From assembly GCA_027493955.1 (NCBI GenBank), contig JAOSJT010000001.1, positions 883,131-947,130 of the forward strand: DNA of 64,000 bases, read 5' to 3'. Of the stretch, positions 42,315 to 50,345 are shown piece after piece. The notes below the pieces were generated by a model. That model searched no databases, was not told the origin of the DNA, and worked only from the letters and a program-made list of their open reading frames with translations. Both the position numbers and the translations under genes were made by a program. Position 1 is the stretch's first letter. Every line of letters starts with the position of its first letter. Origin of the DNA: Bacteroidia bacterium. GTDB lineage: Bacteria > Bacteroidota > Ignavibacteria > SZUA-365.

Positions 42315-45300
42315 CTACTTGATAATGGCGATTTTGCCGCTCTTCTCGCCGGCAGATGATTCGAGCACATAGAAATACACGCCGTAGGCGATATCGAGAT
42401 TTTCTTTGGATTTCAGATTCCACGTCACTGTACCGTCCTCGATGCTGCTGTCGTGATGCAAGGTGATCACATGCTCACCGCGGACAGTGAAGATGCTGAT
42501 CTTCGCCTTGGCAGGTACGTGTATGAAATCAATCTTTCGGTCGCCGCGTCCTGTCGTGATGCCCGGAGGCAACGGCGACTCATGCGTGCTCGCGGAGATA
42601 TAGGGATTCGGTACAACCTTCACCCTGTTGAGCAGATTGCCGGCCAGCGCGTTGTCCGTCTTCGGGAGCGTGGGGGAAAACTCGAAGACGTCGCCGTTCC
42701 GGAAGGGCTTCGTGGTCTTGATGACGAGCTTCTCACCGTCAGTGAAATCGTACACCTGGTCGGGTGGGACGCTCGGCCTGTTCTCAAACGTCATAATCCA
42801 GGAGAAGAACGACGTACCGTCTCGCCTGAGATCGAAGAGCGCAAGCTGATCGCTCTTGGAGAGCTTGCGATTGTTGTCCGTGTCCACGAAAATGAAGGGG
42901 ATTTTGTGATTATCCGTCATGTTGAACACGGTGAAATTCACCGGTATCGCGGGCGATCCGAACAGGGCTGCGGAGGTGTCCACGATAGCAGAGGAGAAGC
43001 GGATTTCGTAATCGGATGGATATCTGCTGCCCTTCAACGTATCGCCGGGACTCAATAGAATATTCGTCGTCGAGAAGGTGTAGATCATGCTCTTCGCCCC
43101 GGTATTGAATCCCGATGCCGTATCGATCAGGCGGATTTGCCAGTCGTTGCGGAAATCGAGCTTCAATCCGTCAAAGATATCCGAATCCAGTGCTTCATTC
43201 ACATAGGGACTGTTTCTGATGTACGGACTCTCGAACACAGGATAGTAATTGTACAGCACCTCGACGCTTCCGAGAAGACTCGTCGGCGAAGATGCCCGAA
43301 TTTCTCCGCGCTTCGTGTCGACCCTGTAGCGGGAAGCGTCCACAGGACCATTTGCATCCTTGATCAGTACATTGTCCCCCCGCAGATGCTGATGCGGAAG
43401 TTTTACCGGGAGGGTGTCCTTCACGCTGATGGTGAAGGTCTGCTGCGCGGTGTTGTACACGCTGTATGTCGTGGTAATCTGCGCAAGCTCATCGGGATCC
43501 GCCTGATCCAGCTTGCCGTCCACGTCGTTGTCGAGCCCGTCACTGGAGACATCGGTGAAGGTGACGCGGTAGGTCACCGTTTGCAGGGTGCGGGGATCGA
43601 GCACGTCGAAATAAATCTTGCCTGTCCCGTAACGCTGCGTCGTCGTCAGTTCCACGCCGGTGGGAGCTCCGACGTAGCCACCCACGGGGGCGTTCGGAAC
43701 GGCCACGGCGGTGTTGATGTCGAGTTCGGGTTTTCCGCCGGCGAGCAGACGGATACGTTTGGAGTTTTCCGCCGGGAATATGTCCGTCTGTTCATTGCCG
43801 CGGTCGTAGGCCACGATGGCGTAGTAATACGTGCGTCCATTCTCCACATCGAAGTCCGTCCAGGAATGCTCCAGGCCGGAATTGGCGCCGAGATTGAAGG
43901 ATCGTCCTGACACGGTGGAAAACAGCTCGGGACTGGGCCTGAAATACCCCTGAATGTTGTTGATCAGATCGAACTGTGCGACGGGTTTGAAACCCACGAT
44001 ATTGCCATCCGCATCGGTGATGCGCGCCGCGTCGATGAAATTCGGATCGGTGGCCTTATAGATCTTGTACCCTTCGAAGTCGAACTCCTTGAGTACGGGG
44101 TCGTAGGATTTCTCTGCCTTACGGTCCCAATACAGCGTCACGCTTTTATCTCCGGGGACTGCGGTGAGCGTCGGTTTATCGGGAGCGACAGGGAAGCGGT
44201 AGTTGCTGTTGTAAATTTTCTGTACCGTTTCACGGTGTTTGAGCAGGTCGGCGATATCGGTTTCGAATCCGCCTTGTCCGCCGCCGTATACCAGGGCGAG
44301 CGAGAAGCGCTCGGTATTGCCGGCGAGCAGCGGAAAATATCCGGACCCGTAAATGAAATCGCCGTCTTCGCCGCGTTGGGGACGGTTATTGATGATGGAG
44401 CGCGGAACATCGAAAATCCTTGGCGCCATGCGCTTCCATAAATCCGCGTCGTCGGCGAGCGTGATATCGCCTGCCGGCGCAAAGTATTGGAAACTGGTCA
44501 GACCGATTTGATCGCTTTCGTCCACATCGGTTTTGTCAATGTTGGGTTCGCCCGGCAATCCGGTGTCGCGACCGCCGAAATCGTACCCCGAGGTAGGGGC
44601 GCCGTCACCTTCGCCTGCGTCGTTCGTGCCGGGCACACCGTCGCGACCGAGGTCGTCAAAGTCTATGTTCCAGTCCCGGTCGTTGTCCACAAGATCGCTG
44701 CGCCGTTCGTCCAGCATCAAATCGGAGGTACCGGCGCCGGTGAGGTAATCGACATACCGCAGAGGCCGGAGTATGTCGATGAGTGTGTTGCCTTGCGTGT
44801 CGCGCTTCAACTGTCGGTAATGCAGATAGTAGTTTTCGTCGATCACGCCATCGAGATCGTTGTCAATGCCGTCGTACGCATTGGGATTGACGATGGAATT
44901 TCCCTGCGTATCCTGAATGATGTTCCCTTCCGCGAGGATGGTCTGGCCGGGAAGAATGTCGATGCTCAGACCGCGGGTGTTCACCGTGATGGGAGCACTG
45001 CCAATATCCACGATGCTGCGATTGTATGTCTCGTCGATACGCACCACCCGCGTTCCGGGAAGGATGCGCGTCGAATCGAAACTCTCTGCGCGAAAAACCG
45101 GGGCGGATGCCCCGAAACCCGCGTCGTTGTCATTGTCGATGCCATCGAACGGATTGCCCGGGCTTTCCAGAAACGCGTATCCGACGAGTCCGACCGGCCC
45201 GACCCAACTGGGATTACGGCTGTTATTGTCCGGAAAATCTCCGGTGTAGGTCAAATCGAGATTGACGTCGAAAAAGGAAAAATCATCGTCGTACTCCGTC

Positions 45301-46133
45301 GGGGAGTTGTCGTTCCCGGTTGCGCCGATATACGTGCCGACGAGCATGCCGAACACGGCTCTGTTGTAATCCGTCGTGCCGGTATTGGTGATTTCATAGA
45401 GAAAGAAGATGTTGTCCTGTGCGAGGAACTGCGCCCATTGCAGTCCGCGTACGCGCATCTCGAGACCAAGGCCGTTGCGCGCGGGATTACGGGAGTCGGG
45501 CTTGAACGCCACCCCGAGCGTGTTGTTTCCGCTGAAATTGTAACGCTGGTCGTTGTTGTCGTCCATGACGAAATATGTCTCTTCGTCGCTGTTGGAGGTC
45601 TTGCCGAAAAAGCCGTTCCACGAGCCGCGCCAGCCGGGATCCGTGGCGTCATTGAGTTTATCGGGCCAAAACTGCGGCCAGGTTTTCGGATCGGTGTACA
45701 ACGCGACGCCCGGTTCATTGGCGTTGGCATAGCCCGCGACGGGTTCCCATGTCCAGGGGATACCGGCAGGCGATTCGTCACGCCTGCGGGTGGGACGATC
45801 CACCGGCACCGTGACCACGCTTGGCCAGGTCTTTCCGTCGAAGCGCACTTCGGCGCCGATAAAAGGACTCACGTCTCCCAGATATCCGTTGTTATCGTAA
45901 ATCCACGATCCGCGCGGACCGCCTGTGGCGGGTTGTCCGATCACGCCCCAGTTTCCGAAAACGGTTTTTACGCGGTTACCGGCCATGACATTGGAGCGCC
46001 GGTACTCCCGCCCGCTCTGCGCCTCGAGCAGAGAAGGGGAGAGGGTGAGAAGCAGCAAAAGCAGTACGCTGGTACGTGCGAAGGCGCGGGCTGCCGTTGT
46101 ATTCATGATCGTCACAGTGCTGTTGGTGTGCAT
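42315..46133 (-). CDS. Very large T9SS protein with DxDxDG-type calcium motifs
   Basis: 1272 residues from the ATG at 46133 (GAGGAGGA just before; the GTG frame at 46148 lacks a site). Signal peptide ends SLLEAQ. The N-terminal half contains GNWGVIGQPATGGPRGSWIYDNNGYLGDVSPFIGAEV and several acid loops: GIDNDNDAGFG, GIDNDLDGVIDENY, LVDNDRDWNIDFDDLGRDG and GLDNDVDGKLDQADPDE. The middle has fibronectin type III-like parts (PDKPTLTAVPGDKSVTLYWDRKAEKSYDP, TYYYAIVAYDRG). The end is a FlgD/T9SS-type domain: KVVPNPYISAS, KISIFTVRGEHVITLHH and VYFYVLESSAGEKSGKIAII. It resembles the large uncharacterised protein commonly seen between a TonB receptor and a PorV-like gene in this group. Function unknown; cell-surface, calcium-stabilised. 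Confidence 0.78.
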   Translation of the reverse strand: MHTNSTVTIMNTTAARAFARTSVLLLLLLTLSPSLLEAQSGREYRRSNVMAGNRVKTVFGNWGVIGQPATGGPRGSWIYDNNGYLGDVSPFIGAEVRFDGKTWPSVVTVPVDRPTRRRDESPAGIPWTWEPVAGYANANEPGVALYTDPKTWPQFWPDKLNDATDPGWRGSWNGFFGKTSNSDEETYFVMDDNNDQRYNFSGNNTLGVAFKPDSRNPARNGLGLEMRVRGLQWAQFLAQDNIFFLYEITNTGTTDYNRAVFGMLVGTYIGATGNDNSPTEYDDDFSFFDVNLDLTYTGDFPDNNSRNPSWVGPVGLVGYAFLESPGNPFDGIDNDNDAGFGASAPVFRAESFDSTRILPGTRVVRIDETYNRSIVDIGSAPITVNTRGLSIDILPGQTILAEGNIIQDTQGNSIVNPNAYDGIDNDLDGVIDENYYLHYRQLKRDTQGNTLIDILRPLRYVDYLTGAGTSDLMLDERRSDLVDNDRDWNIDFDDLGRDGVPGTNDAGEGDGAPTSGYDFGGRDTGLPGEPNIDKTDVDESDQIGLTSFQYFAPAGDITLADDADLWKRMAPRIFDVPRSIINNRPQRGEDGDFIYGSGYFPLLAGNTERFSLALVYGGGQGGFETDIADLLKHRETVQKIYNSNYRFPVAPDKPTLTAVPGDKSVTLYWDRKAEKSYDPVLKEFDFEGYKIYKATDPNFIDAARITDADGNIVGFKPVAQFDLINNIQGYFRPSPELFSTVSGRSFNLGANSGLEHSWTDFDVENGRTYYYAIVAYDRGNEQTDIFPAENSKRIRLLAGGKPELDINTAVAVPNAPVGGYVGAPTGVELTTTQRYGTGKIYFDVLDPRTLQTVTYRVTFTDVSSDGLDNDVDGKLDQADPDELAQITTTYSVYNTAQQTFTISVKDTLPVKLPHQHLRGDNVLIKDANGPVDASRYRVDTKRGEIRASSPTSLLGSVEVLYNYYPVFESPYIRNSPYVNEALDSDIFDGLKLDFRNDWQIRLIDTASGFNTGAKSMIYTFSTTNILLSPGDTLKGSRYPSDYEIRFSSAIVDTSAALFGSPAIPVNFTVFNMTDNHKIPFIFVDTDNNRKLSKSDQLALFDLRRDGTSFFSWIMTFENRPSVPPDQVYDFTDGEKLVIKTTKPFRNGDVFEFSPTLPKTDNALAGNLLNRVKVVPNPYISASTHESPLPPGITTGRGDRKIDFIHVPAKAKISIFTVRGEHVITLHHDSSIEDGTVTWNLKSKENLDIAYGVYFYVLESSAGEKSGKIAIIK

Positions 46134-46150
46134 ATCTGTCCTCCTCACTG

Positions 46151-48919
46151 TCAGAAATCGATGGTAAGACCGATCTCGACGCGCCGAGGCTCGGAATAAT
46201 GGCTGCGATTGATGAACCAGTCGTCAATGCTGTTCACCAGTTCGGGGGTGTTCTGGGCTTTGATGCGCGCAAGGTCCGTTGTGTACCCGGCACGGCCGGT
46301 GTCGTCGTACACGCCGACTTCATTCAGCGCGTCGAAGAGGTTGAACACGCGGAGGAAGATCGTGGTATTGAGAAATGCGAGCTGCAGGGTCTTGTATAAG
46401 CGAAGATCGGCGTTCAATGTCGAGGGCTTCAGCTGGCTGTTGGTGATCAGCGATGTGATGTCCTCGCTGCGCCGCGGCGTATAGGGCATGCCGTTACCGA
46501 ATTGCAGTATGAGACTGCCGCCGTACGAAGGACCGTTGTACGAAACGGAGCCATTGACGGTATGACGCTGATCCCACTCCAGGGGTGTGAGCTGAACATC
46601 CGGCAGGTCGCCGCGGGCAGCCGCCTGCTGCGCGGAATAGGGATCGGATGCGGTGCCGCGGGCGATCTGGAAAGTGTAGTCCAGCGATGCTGCGATACCG
46701 TCGGCAAAGCGCTTGGTAAAGGAGAACACCAGTCCGCGCGTATACGCAAAATCACTGTTGACAACCTGCGAGTAGGTCGAAGCGCCACCGAACACGGTAA
46801 TCTGCTCCGCGCGCGTTCCCGCCAGGTCGCGGGTATCGCGTATGTACGCGGTGACGTCCACCGAAATGTCGTCCGTGAGCTGTTGCTGCAGACCGATTTC
46901 GGCGTTCACGGTTTTTTCCGGTTCGAGGTCTGCGTTTCCGACTGTGCCCTGATTCCCTGTACCCGAACCGATTTTGTACAGCGCGTTGGTGTACATCAGC
47001 TCGAAGCGGGGGATCTGGAAAAAATGTCCGTAGGAAAAATGCAGCACACCGCGCTCGGTTATGGGGAAGGCCGCCCCGAAGCGTGGGCTGAACTTGTATT
47101 TCACCGAGGCATCCTTCCACCAGTAGGCTTCACGCTCTTCCACCGTGAGCGAGGGTTCATTCGCGTCCTGCACGCCGTTTCCGTTGATATCGCGATACCG
47201 GTTCACCGGCCTGATCGGATCGTAAATGTTCGGATCCGTGGGATCCGCGAGTATGCGGCCGTCCGGATCGAAGAGGTCGAAACGCAGCCCGAGATTGATG
47301 ATGAGGTCATCAAACTCCATTTTATCCTGTATGTACGCGGCGAATTCCTTCGGCGTCCGCGTGTATTCGTTCCGGAACACAGTGCTGATATCGAGAATGC
47401 GGGTGCGGATGAAGGGATCGCTTTTCGCGAAATCGAAATCGGTCTGATCCTCCGCGGGTCGCAGGGTGATGTCGTTGTAAAAAATGTCGTGCATACTCGC
47501 CTGAATGCCCGCCTTCACCAGGTGCTGCTGCGTGACCTGACTGGTGATGTCCCATTTTCCGACGAGCGTCTGTGTGCTGCGCTCGAAATACTGCATGTCC
47601 ATGCCGCCGGTCGCATAACTGTATGCGGTGACCGGGGAAGCAAGATTCGGATGCACGTAACGGGGATCGAATGGATCTTCGAACACCGACCGTGTGAAAT
47701 CTTTCTGAAACAGCGAAAGACCGACGGTATAAAACGTCTTGTCGGACAGCAGATGCGTGAGCTGTGCGAGATGCGTCATTCCGACGCGGTAACTTGTCGG
47801 ATTGCCGCCGGGATTCAGGAAGTAAAAGGAATTGAAATCCTGATACGTGACGTCATCGTGAATGTACTGATACCAGAACTTCAGCGCGTTGGAAATGCGG
47901 AAACTCAGCTTGGCCTGGCCGTAAAACTTCTCGCTGCCGTTCATCTCTACCATTTCGCCGTTTCCGAGGCCCGTCGCCGGATCACGGCTTTCGATAAACG
48001 TCCCCGCGCTGTCGATATACGCGATGTTGGCGGGATTGTACTTGCGATACCCGTGCAGCCAGCCCCCGAATTTGACGTAACGGCCCGTTGCGGTGAAGAA
48101 TATGCGGTCGCGCAGCACGGGTCCGTTCAGTGTGAGGTCGAAATTGTGTATCGCCGTGGGTTGAACCTCGTCAATCCCCTTGAAAATGTCGTCGTTCGCG
48201 CTGAGGTAGTCGCCGATATAGGTGCTGAAACTCCCGCTGAACGTATTGCTGCCGTCGCGTGTGGCGATATTGACAATACCGGACAGCGCTTGTCCGTACT
48301 CGGCGTTGAAAGCGCCGCTGACGAGTTGCAGTTCCTGGACCTGATTCTTGTTGACTTCCACCACCGTCCCTCCGTCGTAGGCGTCGGTGACGGGAACACC
48401 GTCGATCCAATACGCCACCTCGCCGCGACGTCCTCCGCGTACATGGCCGTCAATATAGCCGGCTTGCAGACTGAGCACTTCGCTCACTTCGGTGACGGGC
48501 AGCGCCTCGATTTCCTCCTGGCCGACGACAGCGGTGGATGCGGTCAGATCTTTGCGCACGAGAGGGCGGGTGGCTGTAATCACGACTTCCTCTTCCAACG
48601 CGACGACGGACTCCCCGAGCTGTGCGTTGATGCGCGTCGTGAGGTCGATGTTCACACGGACATCATTGACCGTGACCGGCGAATACCCGATGGCGGAAAA
48701 TTTCAATTGATACGTCCCGGGGGGAACGTTGAGTATGGTGTACTCGCCATCGAGATTTGTTGCGGCGCCGAGCGTCGTCCCGGCAAGCACAACGTTGACG
48801 CCGGGAATTCCTTCGCCGGTCGTCTTGTCCGTGACCTTTCCCGCAATTTTGCCCGCAGCCGCGAACAGCGATCCCGGGAGAAGTATGAAGAGAAATAAAA
48901 TGATGTAGCACTGTTTCAT
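46151..48919 (-). CDS. TonB-dependent outer membrane receptor with CarboxypepD_reg-like domain
   Basis: 922 residues, AGAGG before the ATG. Signal MKQCYIILFLFILLPGSLFAAAG, then a carboxypeptidase-regulatory-like domain (GKVTDKTTGEGIPGVNVVLAGTTLGAATNLDGEYTILNVPPGTYQLKFSAIGYSP), a plug (VVITATRPLVRKDLTASTAVVGQEEIEALPVTEVSEVLSLQAG, YWIDGVPVTDAYDGG, EVNKNQVQELQLVSGAFNAEYGQALSGIVNIATRDG) and a barrel ending RRVEIGLTIDF. The plug closely follows receptors of oligosaccharides and similar large ligands. It starts 30 bases after the LacI gene and is followed 17 bases later by the 1272-residue T9SS gene, so all are one transcription unit. ExbB-ExbD in the window could energise it. Confidence 0.92.
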   Translation of the reverse strand: MKQCYIILFLFILLPGSLFAAAGKIAGKVTDKTTGEGIPGVNVVLAGTTLGAATNLDGEYTILNVPPGTYQLKFSAIGYSPVTVNDVRVNIDLTTRINAQLGESVVALEEEVVITATRPLVRKDLTASTAVVGQEEIEALPVTEVSEVLSLQAGYIDGHVRGGRRGEVAYWIDGVPVTDAYDGGTVVEVNKNQVQELQLVSGAFNAEYGQALSGIVNIATRDGSNTFSGSFSTYIGDYLSANDDIFKGIDEVQPTAIHNFDLTLNGPVLRDRIFFTATGRYVKFGGWLHGYRKYNPANIAYIDSAGTFIESRDPATGLGNGEMVEMNGSEKFYGQAKLSFRISNALKFWYQYIHDDVTYQDFNSFYFLNPGGNPTSYRVGMTHLAQLTHLLSDKTFYTVGLSLFQKDFTRSVFEDPFDPRYVHPNLASPVTAYSYATGGMDMQYFERSTQTLVGKWDITSQVTQQHLVKAGIQASMHDIFYNDITLRPAEDQTDFDFAKSDPFIRTRILDISTVFRNEYTRTPKEFAAYIQDKMEFDDLIINLGLRFDLFDPDGRILADPTDPNIYDPIRPVNRYRDINGNGVQDANEPSLTVEEREAYWWKDASVKYKFSPRFGAAFPITERGVLHFSYGHFFQIPRFELMYTNALYKIGSGTGNQGTVGNADLEPEKTVNAEIGLQQQLTDDISVDVTAYIRDTRDLAGTRAEQITVFGGASTYSQVVNSDFAYTRGLVFSFTKRFADGIAASLDYTFQIARGTASDPYSAQQAAARGDLPDVQLTPLEWDQRHTVNGSVSYNGPSYGGSLILQFGNGMPYTPRRSEDITSLITNSQLKPSTLNADLRLYKTLQLAFLNTTIFLRVFNLFDALNEVGVYDDTGRAGYTTDLARIKAQNTPELVNSIDDWFINRSHYSEPRRVEIGLTIDF

Positions 48920-48949
48920 AGCACCTCTACGCTCCGCGAGATAGGTGAA

Positions 48950-50002
48950 TCAGGTGTTCAGGGATCCAGAGGGAGGAGGACCCGCCGTATGGCGGATAAT
49001 CAGTTCCGGCGTGAAGCAGCGATGCGCAGGTTCGAGTTCGGGCATCTCGAGCCGCTCGAAGAGCCGTTCCGTCGCCAACTCGCCGAGCTTGCGAATGGGC
49101 TGTCGCATTGTCGTTAAATCATAATAGCGGGCCAGTTCGATATCGTCGAAACTCACGATGGAGATGTCGTCGGGACATCGGAGACCGGCCTCCTTGATCG
49201 CATGAAGCGCTCCGATGGCCTGAATGTCGCTCGCAATAAAGACTGCGGTGGGACGTTCACTCTCCGGACGGTGCAAAAGTCTGCTCATGACTTCGTGGCC
49301 GGCGTTTCGGGTGAATCCGTCATTATGCGTTTCGCGTTCCGGACTGAACACGCCGATGTCGTGGACGAAGCTGTACTCCGCGATCGCTTGCTGATATCCG
49401 TGCGAACGTTCACGCGAAGGTGTCGATTCCGGAAAGCCCGTGATCATCGCAATCCGTGTATGTCCGAGCGAAATCAGGTAGCGCGTCGCCGTGCATGCTC
49501 CGGCGGAATTCTCGATATAAAAGCAATCGAAGAATTCGTGGTAACGATCCACGAGAATGATCGGAAAATTGTTTTTCAGATAAATGCGCGTGTAATCGGC
49601 CGGCAGATCTATCGACGCGATCAGCATTCCGTCCGAATGACCGGCACGCAGCGATCGCTGCAAATAGTTATCGATCTGTTTTGGATGATTGACGCCGTAC
49701 AAAAGAAGATCATAATCATCTTCGAACAGACGGTCTTGCACACCGCTCAACAGTTCCACAAAAAAATTGTTGGTGATGTACGGCATGATCGCGGTTATGG
49801 TCTTGCTTTTCCTTCTTGCGAGACGCTGCGCCGATGCATTCGGGCTATAGTCCAATCCCCGGGCGATTTTCAATACATGCTCGCGTGTTGAATCGGACAC
49901 GGAGGGATGGTTATTGAGGACTCTGGAAACGGTTCCAACGCCAACGTTGGCTTCTCTGGCGATGTCATAGATGGTAACGCCCAAAGGGACCTCCACATGC
50001 AT
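48950..50002 (-). CDS. LacI-family transcriptional regulator
   Basis: 350 residues from the ATG at 50002. An upstream in-frame ATG at 50065 is less likely because it would place an operator-like palindrome (50024-50037) inside the gene and the HTH starts right after 50002. HTH and hinge: GVTIYDIAREANVGVGTVSRVLNNHPSVSDSTREHVLKIARGLDYSPNASAQRLARRKSKTITAIMPYITNNFFVELLSG. The ligand domain has SDGMLIASIDLP, FPIILVDRYHEFF, LGHTRIAMITGFPES, PTAVFIASDIQAIGALHAIKEAGLRCPDDISIVSFDDIELARYYDLTTMRQPI. The effector is presumably a sugar or derivative. It heads the operon with the TonB receptor, whose genes it probably controls together with itself. Confidence 0.93.
   Translation of the reverse strand: MHVEVPLGVTIYDIAREANVGVGTVSRVLNNHPSVSDSTREHVLKIARGLDYSPNASAQRLARRKSKTITAIMPYITNNFFVELLSGVQDRLFEDDYDLLLYGVNHPKQIDNYLQRSLRAGHSDGMLIASIDLPADYTRIYLKNNFPIILVDRYHEFFDCFYIENSAGACTATRYLISLGHTRIAMITGFPESTPSRERSHGYQQAIAEYSFVHDIGVFSPERETHNDGFTRNAGHEVMSRLLHRPESERPTAVFIASDIQAIGALHAIKEAGLRCPDDISIVSFDDIELARYYDLTTMRQPIRKLGELATERLFERLEMPELEPAHRCFTPELIIRHTAGPPPSGSLNT
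49924..49937. promoter_or_regulatory. LacI-type palindrome inside the lacI-like gene
   Basis: TGGAAACGGTTCCA, with a central CG, lies in the HTH-coding part, exactly 100 bases from the related site at 50024. It may be chance from the G-T-V-S codons, or an auxiliary operator. Confidence 0.3.
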
Positions 50003-50345
50003 GGTCGGAAAATGAAAAACCACTGGAAGCGTTTCCAAATTACAAAATGATGAGATATGTGTCAAGCTTTTATGTGAATTATTGTCACTATTCGAAATGT
50101 GTTAAAATCCGAAAGTATGCGGTAAGGGGAGGAGATAATCCTGTTGTGCGATGCAGCGTGAGCACCACCTCGCGTTGTTCCGTTGTGCCGGAAATGCGGA
50201 TCGATAAATCACAGGAGCCCCGATTCCTTGCCCATTCAGTGCGATATGGCGATATGGGAGGATTGTTGTAGATTGTGAAATGTATCTGCCGATACGAGTA
50301 TCTTCTCCGGGCATCTACCTATTTTCATTCAAGATGAGGATATCT
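50003..50345. other. Divergent promoter region between LacI and S46 genes
   Basis: Contains the operator at 50024-50037, AT-rich sequence (50045-50120) that probably holds the promoter of the LacI-headed operon, and at the right GATGAGGA, the ribosome site of the S46 peptidase gene. Nothing else coding. Confidence 0.5.
50024..50037. promoter_or_regulatory. LacI-type operator upstream of the LacI-like gene
   Basis: TGGAAGCGTTTCCA is a near-perfect palindrome with the central CG typical of LacI/GalR operators. It sits 22 bases upstream of the LacI ATG, where it would cover the promoter, so autoregulation of the operon is likely. Confidence 0.6.

Noticed and set aside
44487-46199. A 570-codon plus-strand frame opposite the large T9SS gene
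   Set aside because: Shadow of the minus-strand gene; Val/Ile/His-rich translation without domain or start signal.
46502-48898. A 798-codon plus-strand frame opposite the TonB receptor gene
   Set aside because: The minus-strand gene has a full receptor architecture, signal peptide and ribosome site; the plus frame has none of these.
50003-50065. A longer LacI start at 50065
   Set aside because: It would put the operator palindrome in the coding part and add 21 residues before the HTH; neither candidate has a strong ribosome site, so the choice rests on the operator and the HTH position.
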